Positions 41,512 through 51,832 of a DNA stretch of 64,000 nucleotides are shown piece after piece. Below the pieces are notes generated by a model, which saw nothing but the letters and a program-made list of their open reading frames with translations, searched no databases and was not told the origin of the DNA. This stretch comes from Burkholderiaceae bacterium (GTDB lineage: Bacteria > Pseudomonadota > Gammaproteobacteria > Burkholderiales > Burkholderiaceae_F), in the NCBI GenBank assembly GCA_017646335.1, contig JAGCMT010000018.1, positions 24,373 through 88,372 on the forward strand, read 5' to 3'. Positions within the stretch are counted from its first letter, which is position 1; each line of letters begins with the position of its first letter. A program made the translations under genes and the position numbers.

Positions 41512-42293
41512 TAACATCCCTTTCAACAGCTCGCTTTGTTGAGTTATGTCGCACTTTGGTCGCTCAGCGGCCGCTCGTTCACTGTTTAACCAATGAAGTG
41601 GTTCAGGCAATCACGGCCAATGTTTTGTTAGCCTCGGGAGCCTCGCCTGCCATGGTCGTTGCCAACGACGAAGCCGGCGATTTTGCTTCGATTGCCTCCT
41701 CGGTTCTCATCAACTTGGGCACGCCGTATCCCGAGCGACTTCAAGCCATGCGCTCTGCCATCGATGCCTGTCAGAAAAAAGGAACACCTTGGGTTTTGGA
41801 CCCGGTTGCCGCCGGAGTTCTGCCTTGGCGTGATCGAATCATTAAAGAATTGGCTGCACTCAAACCCACGGTGATTCGAGCCAATGCTAGCGAAGTACTT
41901 GCCATGGCCGGCATGGGCCATGGCGGTCACGGCGTGGACAGTACGGACTCTAGTCGTGCCGCTCTCGTGGCCGCTCAACATTTGGCAACGCAAACGCAGT
42001 CAATCGTCGCGGTCACGGGGGAAGAAGACTATGTCACTGACGGCAACCGAACGATTGCCATCGCTGGCGGCCACGCTTTGGCAACGCTCGTCGTAGGCAC
42101 AGGCTGCTCGCTCTCCGCTCTCGTTGCCGCCTTTTTATCCATTGACAACAACGCCCTCGAGGCAACGGCCGCCGCCATGACGTTAGCAAAGCGTGCTCAA
42201 GAAAAAGCCATTTCACAAACACAATCCCCAGGGTCGTTTCGCACCGCTTACATCGATGCCCTTTTTGAACTGACTCACGGAGCCGCACAATGA
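41505..42293 (+). CDS. thiM: hydroxyethylthiazole kinase
   Basis: A 262-residue ribokinase-fold enzyme that phosphorylates the thiamine thiazole moiety for salvage. It has PLVHCLTNEVVQAITANVLL (about 23-42), DPVAAGVLPWR (about 98-108), the NASEVLAM turn and the anion-hole/catalytic GTGCSLSALVAAFL (about 200-213). The gene is preceded by a TPP riboswitch and overlaps thiE by four bases (ATGA). No thiD is present, so the pyrimidine part must come from elsewhere in the genome. Confidence 0.95.
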   Translation: MTVTSLSTARFVELCRTLVAQRPLVHCLTNEVVQAITANVLLASGASPAMVVANDEAGDFASIASSVLINLGTPYPERLQAMRSAIDACQKKGTPWVLDPVAAGVLPWRDRIIKELAALKPTVIRANASEVLAMAGMGHGGHGVDSTDSSRAALVAAQHLATQTQSIVAVTGEEDYVTDGNRTIAIAGGHALATLVVGTGCSLSALVAAFLSIDNNALEATAAAMTLAKRAQEKAISQTQSPGSFRTAYIDALFELTHGAAQ

Positions 42294-42931
42294 TCGATCT
42301 GTCGCTTTACTTGGTTTTGGACCCCGTTTTGTGTGCCGAAAAAGGGATGGTTCAAACAGCCGTTGAAGCCGTTGAAGGCGGGGCAACCGTCGTACAACTT
42401 CGAGCTCCCGACTGGAAAAAACGCGCTTTTTATGATTGTGCCGTGGAATTGAAGGCCGCTCTGAAACCTTACGGTGTTCCCTTAATCATCAACGATCACG
42501 TCGACATTGCGATGGCAATGGATGCCGATGGCGTGCACGTCGGCCAAAAAGACTTACCGGCCAACGTCGTTCGCCAAATGATTGGCAAAGATAAGATCCT
42601 TGGTCTTTCCGTCTCCAACATGGAAGAAGCCATAGCTTGCGATACCTCAATCGTTGACTACATCGGCATCGGACCCATTTTTGCGACGGCCACGAAACCC
42701 GATGCGGCTCCAGCGATGGGCATTGATGGCTTTGCCACCGCCGCGGCTCACTGTCCGTTACCCAATGTCGCCATCGGTAGTGTTAAAGAAAAAGACATCG
42801 TTGACTTAGTCAATGTCGGTTGCAACGGCATTGCCGTCGTTTCGGCCATTTGCGGCCAAGCGGATGTAAAAAAAGCCGCCCTCGGATTGAAGGCGGCTTG
42901 GCAAAAAGCTATCGACTCAAAAGCCCGCTAA
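42290..42931 (+). CDS. thiE: thiamine phosphate synthase
   Basis: A 213-residue TIM-barrel enzyme that couples HMP-pyrophosphate with thiazole phosphate to give thiamine phosphate. It has GGATVVQLRAPDWKKR (about 30-45), where R replaces the more usual K/E mix, PLIINDHVDIAMAMDADGVHVGQKDLP (about 63-89) and YIGIGPIFATATKPDA (about 123-138). Its last 23 bases overlap the convergent recD gene, and its C-terminal codons contain the recCBD terminator on the other strand. Confidence 0.93.
   Translation: MIDLSLYLVLDPVLCAEKGMVQTAVEAVEGGATVVQLRAPDWKKRAFYDCAVELKAALKPYGVPLIINDHVDIAMAMDADGVHVGQKDLPANVVRQMIGKDKILGLSVSNMEEAIACDTSIVDYIGIGPIFATATKPDAAPAMGIDGFATAAAHCPLPNVAIGSVKEKDIVDLVNVGCNGIAVVSAICGQADVKKAALGLKAAWQKAIDSKAR
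42868..42899 (-). terminator. recCBD operon terminator inside thiE
   Basis: On the minus strand AAGCCGCC (42899-42892), an 11-base loop and GGCGGCTT (42880-42873) are followed by a run of Ts (42874-42868). It begins nine bases after the recD stop codon and lies wholly within the coding sequence of convergent thiE, where it encodes KKAALGLKAAW. Confidence 0.82.
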
Positions 42932-44675
42932 GGCGAATCGTCGGGGTCATCACAGCTCGACGAATCGACTCTTTGGTAGCCACAACGGTCAGGTGATTCT
43001 TCGCCCGTGTAATCCCCGTGTAGCAAAGCTCACGGGTCAAGAGTTTGGAAACCGGCGGCAAAACCATCATCACGCGATCGTATTCCGAACCTTGAGACTT
43101 GTGAATCGTCATGGCAAACGCGCGTTTGTGTTCCGGCAATCGCCCCACGGGAATCGGGCGATACGTTTGTGTTCCCGAGTCATCCACCGTTTCAAAATAC
43201 GCCTCCAACTGGCCTTCCGGCGTCTTCAACACGATGCCGACATCGCCATTGTTGAGTCGAAGATCATGATCGTTGACCGTAACAATGAGTACTTCACCTG
43301 GGAAATGCCCGTCACTACCCATCGGCCAATCCAACGATTGAGAACGAACGATCAAATCATTGAGAGCATCAACGCCGAACGCACCGTCATTGACCGCACA
43401 TAAAAGTCCGAATCGATGCAACGCCGCAAAAACCGCATCCAAACTTTTCTCGCCGGCAAAATATTCGTCGACGGTCGAAAAATACGGTCGATAAGCATTG
43501 ACGATCGTCGTTTCGATCTCGGCATCCAACCCCTGAGCGTACGGCTCTAGGGCCATATACTCGAGATGCTCGTCACCGTCTTCCAATTGCTCAAGGGCCA
43601 GCAATGCATTGCCTTCTCGAACACTTCGAGCCAGACATCCGATGCCTTTTTGATCGTCAAATCGATAAGAATGCGTCAACCATACGGTGTGATCGACCAA
43701 ATCCCATCGTTGTGAGGACTGCACTTCCGTACTCGATTTGAGTTTCGACGTATCGAATCCCAAGCCCTTTAAACACGCGAGCGTTTGATCCGTAAAGGCA
43801 AACGTTTGCGACAACTCCGCGAAAACGGCTCCGGGTTCGACGGACGCCAACTGATCTTTATCCCCCAAACAAATCAATCGAGAGGCGCTCGGCAAACGTT
43901 CGACCAGCCGGGCCATCAACGCCAAACTCACCATGCTTGCTTCATCCAATACGACCACATCGTAAGGCAACGGTGCCGCTTGCATTAACAGGCGATGTAC
44001 CGTTTGGGCTCGCGTCGAAATTCGCGCACGAACCGCCTCATTGACGTCGGCCAAACTGTGTCGAACACTCTCGCTCATACGAGCAGCGGCCTTACCGGTC
44101 GGAGCACACATGGCAATGCGAAGGTGAGGCTCACGCAATAAAAGCGCTTCTAAAATTTTCACGACGGTCCACGTTTTCCCCGTCCCCGGGCCGCCGGAAA
44201 TCACCGTCAATGCACTCGTCTGCGCAACGGCCACCGCCAGTGCTTGATAGTCAATGCCCCGTTCGGTATTAAGCGACTTAAACAAAGCGTCCAAATGGAA
44301 TTCTTCATCTTTTAACGCATAGCGCTTGGCCTTGAGTTGCTGCAATCGTTGGGCCAAACTCACTTCGTAACGATAGAAACGATGCAAATACAGTCGATCT
44401 GCCGCATCCATCACAAAAAGCGCATCGTTGGATTCATCAACACTGACCAAACGACTTTGCAAAAGCATCGCCTTGAGCGAATCAAACGTCTCCGGGGTAC
44501 ACACGACTTTGAGATCCAAGCACACATCACCCGAATCCATGGCTGCCAGCAAGGCGCCAATCACCTCAAAAAGCCGACCCTTGTCGTCTTCCGACAAACG
44601 CTCCGAGGCAAGTCGCTCATGCATTCGCCAAGCAAATTGACAAAAAGAAGGTGCAAGATTTTGTTGGTTACTCAT
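42909..44675 (-). CDS. recD: exodeoxyribonuclease V subunit alpha RecD
   Basis: A 588-residue 5'-3' helicase of the RecBCD complex, which repairs double-strand breaks. Walker A is SGGPGTGKTWT (about 164-174), Walker B is VVLDEASMVSL (about 254-264), and the C-terminal motif MTIHKSQGSEYDRV (about 534-547) with CYTGITRAKN follow. E. coli RecD has 608 residues. The ATG at 44675 follows GGGAG and overlaps the recB end by eight bases. Last gene of recC-recB-recD. Confidence 0.93.
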   Translation of the reverse strand: MSNQQNLAPSFCQFAWRMHERLASERLSEDDKGRLFEVIGALLAAMDSGDVCLDLKVVCTPETFDSLKAMLLQSRLVSVDESNDALFVMDAADRLYLHRFYRYEVSLAQRLQQLKAKRYALKDEEFHLDALFKSLNTERGIDYQALAVAVAQTSALTVISGGPGTGKTWTVVKILEALLLREPHLRIAMCAPTGKAAARMSESVRHSLADVNEAVRARISTRAQTVHRLLMQAAPLPYDVVVLDEASMVSLALMARLVERLPSASRLICLGDKDQLASVEPGAVFAELSQTFAFTDQTLACLKGLGFDTSKLKSSTEVQSSQRWDLVDHTVWLTHSYRFDDQKGIGCLARSVREGNALLALEQLEDGDEHLEYMALEPYAQGLDAEIETTIVNAYRPYFSTVDEYFAGEKSLDAVFAALHRFGLLCAVNDGAFGVDALNDLIVRSQSLDWPMGSDGHFPGEVLIVTVNDHDLRLNNGDVGIVLKTPEGQLEAYFETVDDSGTQTYRPIPVGRLPEHKRAFAMTIHKSQGSEYDRVMMVLPPVSKLLTRELCYTGITRAKNHLTVVATKESIRRAVMTPTIRLSGLLSR

Positions 44676-47600
44676 CCGACACGCTCCCAAAAATGGCATC
44701 CAAATCTTCCACTAGCGCTCGGCTCGGGCGATCACTCCACACACCGCAGAGAGGCTCTTTACTCATCACATCTGGACGTACGCCACGAACAAACAGATAA
44801 AAAACACCGCCAAAGTGTTTGTCATAGTCATACCGATCACCCAAGCGGACTTTCAGCATTCGATGTAACGCCACGGTATACAACAGGTATTGCAACGCGT
44901 AACCATGCGACTGAATCGCTTGTTCCATGGCCGGTTTCGAGTAATTTTTAACCAAGAAATCGGTTAATACGTCATCCGACAAGGTGGGCATCGCAATGGA
45001 TAAGAAATTCGATTTCCAGTCCAAAATGTAATATCGCCCTTTCACCTCGACGACCAAATCCATAAAGCCTTTGAGGTATCCGCAAAGACGATCGAAATCC
45101 CGACCGGCATCAGCCATCGAAAAACGATAACCCGGCGCATTTTCTCGGCGAATTCGTTCGATCAAACGAGTACCGCTATCGGCCGATTGCATCGACAATA
45201 AAAATTCCAATTCGCTCACGCGCGCACTGCGATCGATGTCTTTGAGTCGCCAACCCTCGCCCAAATCAACGTTCAAAAGGTCATCGACCATGCGCTTGGC
45301 TTGCTCACAATATTGCAGCGCCTTTTCATCGTTTGGAAAATAGCGATCGATCGCCTGTTTAATCATGGCTTCATGTTGAGTCGCATCGACAAAATCAATG
45401 GTCTCCATGATTTGATGCAAGGCCTCACCGGCTTCCGCACCGCGCGGGAAAAAGAGCAAATCCCGTTCATCAATCCCTAAGTCATACAACGCTTGCACAA
45501 CATCGGCACTTTTAATGGGAGTAACCAACTCATCATGATGATCGTTTTCTCGATCGATACGATTGATCATGTGAGAGTAACTTGTCATCATCCAAGCATG
45601 TTGCCGCGACGGCATCGGCAATGACACCAAGTCCTGACGGCCCGAATCATTTGACGCCGTTTCGCTCGAAGCAACGGAGGCATTCGTCGAAGGTTCAACC
45701 AACTCCGCCAAATCAGCCTCCACAAAACGATTCCAATCACTCTTGATGAGATACTGGCTTAACACGCCGTTTTTGGATTCATCAACGATTTCCAATCGGC
45801 GAGAAGCTCGCGTAACGGCCACATAAAACAATCGCAATTGCTCTGCCAAGAATTGCGCTTGAAGCGGCTTGTCGTCACGATGGTAAAGACTCGCGTTCGT
45901 GCCTCGAATCATTTGGGCAACAGAAATTTGTTTGGCTCCTGTCGCATCCTCAAACTCTTCAAACGTTTTAAATTTGTCAGCACGTTGATCGACCGTCAGC
46001 TTATACACGCACGGCAAGAAGACAATCGGGAACTCCAACCCCTTACTTCGGTGATACGTCATGATCGTGACGATATTGTCGTCACTTTCCATACGCAACG
46101 CCTCGGGCGACTCTTCTTCCAAGTCCATCACGGTCTGTCTCATCTTGCCGAAATTTTCCATCAAAGCTTCAGGCAAGCGATACTCCACACTCATGTCATA
46201 CAAGAGTTCGAGCAAGTGGTACAAGTTCGTCAATCGACGAGAACCGTCACTGTCCGTTAAAAAGCGTTTGACCGTTTGATGCTCCTGCATCAAGCTGCTT
46301 AAAAGATAACCGGCCCCTTTGGCTTCCCACGCTTCTCGATAGGCAAAAAATCGAGGAAGCCAATAGGCATAGGTTTGGCGAGCATCGGTCGCACCAACCT
46401 CATCAACACCGACTCGGTATACCGTCAGGGCATCACACCCGATGATTCGCGTGGCCAATGCCGTCTTTACCGACTTCAAATCTCGAGGATTTAACACGGC
46501 ACGTAAAATCGCCTCGATTTCCTTAGCATCGACACTTTCATAAATACGGTCTTTCAAAATCACGCGCGACTGTATGCCGTACTGATGCAGACAGCGTTGC
46601 ATCACACTGATTTCCGTTTGCCCACGAAGCAAAATGGCGATGTCTCTTGCTTGCACACGAGCCCCATCGATCGTCAACGTGTCATCGTTGAGATATTTCA
46701 CAATGGTTTGCGCCACATGATCAAACGCATGGATATCCGAGCCACCATTCAAGGAGCTCACCACCGCCAAAGCTTTTAGCTCTTCAGAGCCTCGCATCAA
46801 CCCGGTCTTGGTAACGTTTCCACTACGAACCGCTTCATAAACGATCTTCCGATCGCTCCCAAACGAGGTCTCCGACTCAAAAAGACCGTTGACCACCTCG
46901 ATGAGTGCCGCCGTCGATCGATAATTCTTTTCTAACGTAAAGCGATTTAGCTCTCCGATATCTTCTCGTGCCGTCAAATACGTTTGAATGTCGGCGCCGC
47001 GGAAACGATAAATCGATTGTTTGGGATCGCCCACAAAACACACAAAGCTATCTTGGGCGCGAGCCTTCATAAAAATATGACGAAAGATTCCGTATTGAAT
47101 TGCATCGGTATCTTGGAATTCATCAATCAAAGCCGCTTTGTACTGACCGCAAAGCGCATGGGTGAGCTCTGCCCCGCTAGGCGATCGAAGCGCATCGTAC
47201 AGGGTATACAACATGTCATCGAACGTCGTTACCCCCATGGCTTTTTGCTTTTGGCGATAAAGTGCGGGCGCGACCTTATAGAAAGCTCGTAAGGCCCCAA
47301 TGGCCTTGGCTAAATACGACGTCGAGGCGCGCTGATACAAGAGCTCCAACTCATAACACTCGGCCGGAGCCGGAGGCAACGAGCGCCCCTTCTTTAAAAC
47401 AAAAAGGCCTTCAGCAGACGGACCAATTAATCGCGAGGCTTCCGACTTAAGCGGCTCGCCCGGTTTTGCCCCAAGCCAAGCCAACTTCGCATCAACAAAG
47501 CACTGAGGCTTAGCTCCGATGTTTCGAGCATGAAAAGCACCGTCGGCCTGTAACGTTTCCAAAGCTGACAAGTACGACGTCATCGCCGATCCGGCAAAGA

Positions 47601-48288
47601 TCTCTTCAATACGTTCGATGTCCTCAGTACCTAACGGCTCAGGGAAAGAAGCCCATTGCACCGGCACCCCTTCAGAGCGGATGGCCTGTTGGATTGCATC
47701 CGTCCAAAAGTTCCTAGCCTTACCAAAAGTAGACAGCGCTTGCGTATCGGGCAACATCTTCAAGGTTTGCAATGCCTTGGTCAGACCCGCATCGTTGAGC
47801 AAATGCTGACGCCAATACTCATAGATGACCGCTTCGTAGATTTCGCTTGCGTTGGCGCTTAATTCCAACTCAAAAGCGCTATTGGCCAACAGGGCATTAT
47901 TTTTAATCGCTCGCTGACAAAAACCATGAATCGTAAAAATCGCCGCTTCGTCAAAAGTTCGAAGTGCCGTATTGACGCGCGCAACAAAAGCCGCCTCACC
48001 ACTCAAATCCAAGGCTTTTTCAAATAACGCCAGTAATGTTGAGTCCGAACAGTTTTTCGTTTGAATAAAACGTTGTGCTGCCACCAAGGCATCGCGTAAA
48101 CGCTGCTTTAATTCAGCCGTGGCGGCGCGGGTAAAGGTCACGACCAACACTTCATTCACCGACAAACCTTTTTCCAAAATCAAACGCAAAAAAAGCGCAC
48201 TGATGGTGTAGGTTTTGCCGGTACCGGCACTGGCTTCAATGAGGTTTGCCCCCTCCAGCTTAAAATCCATCAAGGAAAATACTCGCAT
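44668..48288 (-). CDS. recB: exodeoxyribonuclease V subunit beta RecB
   Basis: A 1206-residue helicase-nuclease, close to E. coli RecB (1180). Walker A is EASAGTGKTYTIS (18-30), followed by VVTFTRAATAELKQRLR. DEFQDTDAIQYGIF (helicase motif II) and the motif GDPKQSIYRFRGAD lie mid-way, and MTYHRSKGLEFPIVFLP later. The C-terminal nuclease domain has the catalytic GRYYILDWKSNFLS (about 1089-1102), where E. coli has LDYKSN. It unwinds 3'-5' and degrades until Chi is met. It starts nine bases after recC, whose stop is part of the GAGG site. Confidence 0.95.
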   Translation of the reverse strand: MRVFSLMDFKLEGANLIEASAGTGKTYTISALFLRLILEKGLSVNEVLVVTFTRAATAELKQRLRDALVAAQRFIQTKNCSDSTLLALFEKALDLSGEAAFVARVNTALRTFDEAAIFTIHGFCQRAIKNNALLANSAFELELSANASEIYEAVIYEYWRQHLLNDAGLTKALQTLKMLPDTQALSTFGKARNFWTDAIQQAIRSEGVPVQWASFPEPLGTEDIERIEEIFAGSAMTSYLSALETLQADGAFHARNIGAKPQCFVDAKLAWLGAKPGEPLKSEASRLIGPSAEGLFVLKKGRSLPPAPAECYELELLYQRASTSYLAKAIGALRAFYKVAPALYRQKQKAMGVTTFDDMLYTLYDALRSPSGAELTHALCGQYKAALIDEFQDTDAIQYGIFRHIFMKARAQDSFVCFVGDPKQSIYRFRGADIQTYLTAREDIGELNRFTLEKNYRSTAALIEVVNGLFESETSFGSDRKIVYEAVRSGNVTKTGLMRGSEELKALAVVSSLNGGSDIHAFDHVAQTIVKYLNDDTLTIDGARVQARDIAILLRGQTEISVMQRCLHQYGIQSRVILKDRIYESVDAKEIEAILRAVLNPRDLKSVKTALATRIIGCDALTVYRVGVDEVGATDARQTYAYWLPRFFAYREAWEAKGAGYLLSSLMQEHQTVKRFLTDSDGSRRLTNLYHLLELLYDMSVEYRLPEALMENFGKMRQTVMDLEEESPEALRMESDDNIVTIMTYHRSKGLEFPIVFLPCVYKLTVDQRADKFKTFEEFEDATGAKQISVAQMIRGTNASLYHRDDKPLQAQFLAEQLRLFYVAVTRASRRLEIVDESKNGVLSQYLIKSDWNRFVEADLAELVEPSTNASVASSETASNDSGRQDLVSLPMPSRQHAWMMTSYSHMINRIDRENDHHDELVTPIKSADVVQALYDLGIDERDLLFFPRGAEAGEALHQIMETIDFVDATQHEAMIKQAIDRYFPNDEKALQYCEQAKRMVDDLLNVDLGEGWRLKDIDRSARVSELEFLLSMQSADSGTRLIERIRRENAPGYRFSMADAGRDFDRLCGYLKGFMDLVVEVKGRYYILDWKSNFLSIAMPTLSDDVLTDFLVKNYSKPAMEQAIQSHGYALQYLLYTVALHRMLKVRLGDRYDYDKHFGGVFYLFVRGVRPDVMSKEPLCGVWSDRPSRALVEDLDAIFGSVSDE

Positions 48289-48297
48289 GCCTAGCCT

Positions 48298-51200
48298 CTA
48301 CCCTAAAATTTCACCGATTCGCTTGGCGTACGTTTCTGCAAACGTCATCATAGCCTCAACACAGGCTTCGCTTTGGCCTCGTTCAGGTAACAAAGAAGCC
48401 CAATCCGAATTACGAACCTCCTGAACCGCCTTTTGCAATTCCGAAGAGCTCGCTTTCCAGATCGACGTCAAAGCCAATTGCGGCGTGAGCATCAATGGCC
48501 TCTTTTGACCTTCAAGGTAACCTTCAATCATCAAGGACAGAAAAGCCTTGGCCTTATCTACCGAGATTGCCTTGGATTCATAACAAGCAACACCGCCGAC
48601 GATGCGCGCCCCCTTCAGACCCGTCAATTTTTCATCTTTGGAAATCAGACACAACGATTTGGGATCATCCGACATACACTGCCAAGCTGCCCAACGAATC
48701 AATCCGGCCATTAAATGCTTAGGTTTGAGATGACCGACGTGCACCCCAACCAGGCGATTGCCGAAAATGCAATCGACTTCCCCATCAAGCGTCCACGCTT
48801 GTCCAGCGCAATCGATTGACAAATCAATTCGGCAAGAGCCTCCCTTTGCTCCCTCAATCACTTGACTTTTGACTTCATGCAACTGACCGGCCATCTCCAA
48901 GGCTTCATCAACCGCCATTTCCGATAGCGGAGCGACTGACAACTTAGGATCTAATCGGGCTCGTTGCTTTTGAAAAGCGCTATCGAGCATCTCTTCTTCA
49001 GCCAATTGGAAATAACGATTCCGAAGAGACCATTTCACCAAACCGTCATCGTGATAACTTTCACGATCGCTCAACTGCAACTCATCTTTTCGCTCACGCA
49101 ATTGCAATCGTTGCTTCCAAAACCATGCCAAGGGCTCATTCCAAAACGTCACCAAATCGTCCAAACGAATATGGCGATTTTCCACATCAAAAGGCAAACT
49201 CAACGAGGCATCCCAAAATTCACCAACCGTCTTCTTGGGCGCGTCCATGGACGCTTTTACCCAATCAAGCATTGCAGCATCACGTCGAACCGTGCGCATA
49301 TCTTCCTCATTGAGGGGTTGGAAATTACCGAGCGAAAACCCATGAAGCGGGTGCTTCAAAATCCATGATTGACGCCAACTTTGTCGCTGTTGCGGATTCG
49401 ACAAACGATGCGACGATTGCGACATCGTCATTGCATCGAGTAACTCGTCGATCAAAATCGACGGATTACAAATACTCCCGTCCAAGTTGCTTTGACCGCA
49501 GTAACTGACATAAAAATAATCTTGGGCATCCATCAACAAATCAAAGAACGTGTTTCGATCGTCCTTCATGCGCTGACGATCCCCCTCACGCCAATAGCGA
49601 GCCATCATGTCGAAATCATCAGGACGATCGCTCAACGGGAAAACACCCTCATTGAGTCCTAAAACACAAATCACGCGATACGAAAGCCCATGAAGACTAT
49701 TCATGTTGGTAAATGTCACCCCGGAATGCGGCGTCGCCCCGGCACTGACATTGGCGAAATGACCGTCAAAAATCGAGCGGATAATTTCAATCGGTGCCGT
49801 TTCGTCACTCACTTCACCAACCGTTTGGTCCAGAACGATTCGATCGATCACTTGCAGACAAACGATTCGCTCATGGGACGGAGCCTCCTCGCCCACTAAC
49901 GCATCCAATGCATCCAAAAGCCATTGTCGCCACCCCGTCGCCGTCTTTTCTTCGAAAGCTCGTTCGTATAAGCCGTTCAAGACGTCGTATACCTGAGCCA
50001 AAGAGCCCAACACGGCCGAATCGGCCACATGGCCGTCATAGCTCAACGAAGGCGAAATTCTGTCAGCCACGATGCCATCAAAATCATCGGGCTTGGCCCA
50101 ACCTAACATCAGACGATCAATGGCGCTTTCAAACGAGAAGTTGGCTACCTTTTCCAAACCTTGTTCACAAAGCCGGCGAACATTCATCCCTTCACGAAAG
50201 CCCGCTTCTTCAAAATAGCGATAAACGACATCGAGTGAATTTTCCAAGCCGAAATGACGACTGACCGCACGATTGGATAACAACAAAAAGACGTCGGAGG
50301 CCTTCACCGTCGATGTCATCAGTCGCATCAACGACGACAGAGCCAAAGCACAGTCGTTTTGCTTCAAAATGGAGCGACCTTGGATCCGATACTCGATTCG
50401 TTGGGACTTGCCTTTGGTACCAAAAGTCGCATCGATCATGGGTGCCGCCGTGTCGATATCGGGGGTCACAACCAAGACATCGGAAGCTTTAAGAGCAGGA
50501 TCAGCCTCAAAAAGGGCATAGAGATAATCTTGAAGCGCCTCCACTTCTCGCATCATGGAGTAACAACTGTGAATCTCCAATGAGCGGTCAGTCGGACTTG
50601 ACTGCATACCGTCCATCAAGGACGGATCCAGTTTGGCAATCGAATGCTGTAAACGCTCTAAATTGGACGAGGGCTCGTAATCATCTTTGAGAAACTTTTC
50701 ATACGCGAATAAGTCTTCCGCACAGGCCTGACCTTCATCGATATAGCGATAAAAAAGCTCGTACATGGCCTTCGTTTGGCGAGCCCAACTGGCTAATAAC
50801 GGATGACCTTCCAAGGCCTCCAAATGCAAATCATCCTTGCCGGAGGTATCCAGAACATCACTACGACGCTTTTGGATATCCAGCCAAAACTGCGAACACG
50901 GATTTTTGAGATAAACGTAGACGTCGCGACCACGCGACAAACGTGCCATCAGGCGAAGGTAAAGCGGCGGAACGTTTTGCGGAATGAAAACGTGCAAATC
51001 CGTTGCGGTCGAAAATTGACCGGCATCTCGATAAAGCGCATCGGCCGGATGGATTGCTGCCAATGCCAAATCTTCCCCCAAGCGTTCCCACAAAGCCTTT
51101 TGCCACTCATAATCTTTATCCTCGGCGAGAAGGGGCTCTTGCGGATCTTGATGTTGAATCCAGGCTTGAACCCAATCCAAACGATACGCGTTATAACGGG

Positions 51201-51615
51201 TAAATAATTGAGCGATATGGGTGGCCAACTGCCATCGCTTTTTGCGATCGCAATCGGCAAGATAGGTAGCTAAACGAGAAAATGACCCAACAAAATCAGA
51301 GTCGGCCAAATAGTGATCGATGCGCCAAATAAGTGCGTCACCTTGAAGACCTTCAATGCTTCGAAAATTCGGATCCAGGCGCTTTAATTCCGACCACGTC
51401 CATTCGGCCAAATACCCAAATGTCACATTGGCATCGATACCGTTACGCTTGGCTAAAGCCATGCGCACATCGCGACCGATCCCCAAATTAGGAACGATCA
51501 CGGGAATGGAGGCCAAGGCCGAGACACCTTCTTTTTGAAAACTGGTTTGAAGGCTCAAAATCAATTGCTCACGAAGCAATTCATAGGTATCACAAACTCG
51601 AATATATAACGACAT
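48298..51615 (-). CDS. recC: exodeoxyribonuclease V subunit gamma RecC
   Basis: A 1105-residue protein, close to E. coli RecC (1122). It has the inactivated helicase and nuclease fold that splits the DNA strands and reads Chi. Supporting stretches are VIVPNLGIGRDVRMALAKRNGIDANV (about 44-69), LHVFIPQNVPPLYLRLMARLS, IEYRIQGRSIL and GVTFTNMNSLHGLSYRVICVLGLNEGVFP. The ATG at 51615 is chosen by alignment logic; no good ribosome site is seen and a TTG four codons earlier exists. First gene of the recCBD operon; the 217 AT-rich bases upstream should hold its promoter. Confidence 0.92.
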   Translation of the reverse strand: MSLYIRVCDTYELLREQLILSLQTSFQKEGVSALASIPVIVPNLGIGRDVRMALAKRNGIDANVTFGYLAEWTWSELKRLDPNFRSIEGLQGDALIWRIDHYLADSDFVGSFSRLATYLADCDRKKRWQLATHIAQLFTRYNAYRLDWVQAWIQHQDPQEPLLAEDKDYEWQKALWERLGEDLALAAIHPADALYRDAGQFSTATDLHVFIPQNVPPLYLRLMARLSRGRDVYVYLKNPCSQFWLDIQKRRSDVLDTSGKDDLHLEALEGHPLLASWARQTKAMYELFYRYIDEGQACAEDLFAYEKFLKDDYEPSSNLERLQHSIAKLDPSLMDGMQSSPTDRSLEIHSCYSMMREVEALQDYLYALFEADPALKASDVLVVTPDIDTAAPMIDATFGTKGKSQRIEYRIQGRSILKQNDCALALSSLMRLMTSTVKASDVFLLLSNRAVSRHFGLENSLDVVYRYFEEAGFREGMNVRRLCEQGLEKVANFSFESAIDRLMLGWAKPDDFDGIVADRISPSLSYDGHVADSAVLGSLAQVYDVLNGLYERAFEEKTATGWRQWLLDALDALVGEEAPSHERIVCLQVIDRIVLDQTVGEVSDETAPIEIIRSIFDGHFANVSAGATPHSGVTFTNMNSLHGLSYRVICVLGLNEGVFPLSDRPDDFDMMARYWREGDRQRMKDDRNTFFDLLMDAQDYFYVSYCGQSNLDGSICNPSILIDELLDAMTMSQSSHRLSNPQQRQSWRQSWILKHPLHGFSLGNFQPLNEEDMRTVRRDAAMLDWVKASMDAPKKTVGEFWDASLSLPFDVENRHIRLDDLVTFWNEPLAWFWKQRLQLRERKDELQLSDRESYHDDGLVKWSLRNRYFQLAEEEMLDSAFQKQRARLDPKLSVAPLSEMAVDEALEMAGQLHEVKSQVIEGAKGGSCRIDLSIDCAGQAWTLDGEVDCIFGNRLVGVHVGHLKPKHLMAGLIRWAAWQCMSDDPKSLCLISKDEKLTGLKGARIVGGVACYESKAISVDKAKAFLSLMIEGYLEGQKRPLMLTPQLALTSIWKASSSELQKAVQEVRNSDWASLLPERGQSEACVEAMMTFAETYAKRIGEILG

Positions 51616-51832
51616 AAACCGACGCAAAACAAAGCGAATTCTTACTACGAAGACAGTTTAGAGAAACCGCAAAAAAATTCCCGTTTTTTTAATTTTCTAG
51701 ACCGTAGAAACTTCACAAAGTTTTTCTATTTTCTTTGATTTTTAAGCGATTTCGTTCATTTAGGGGAGGCCTTGTTGTCCATCGCCAAGGTAAAATAGTA
51801 GCTTGAATTATTCCCTATTCCATTTACTTGCT

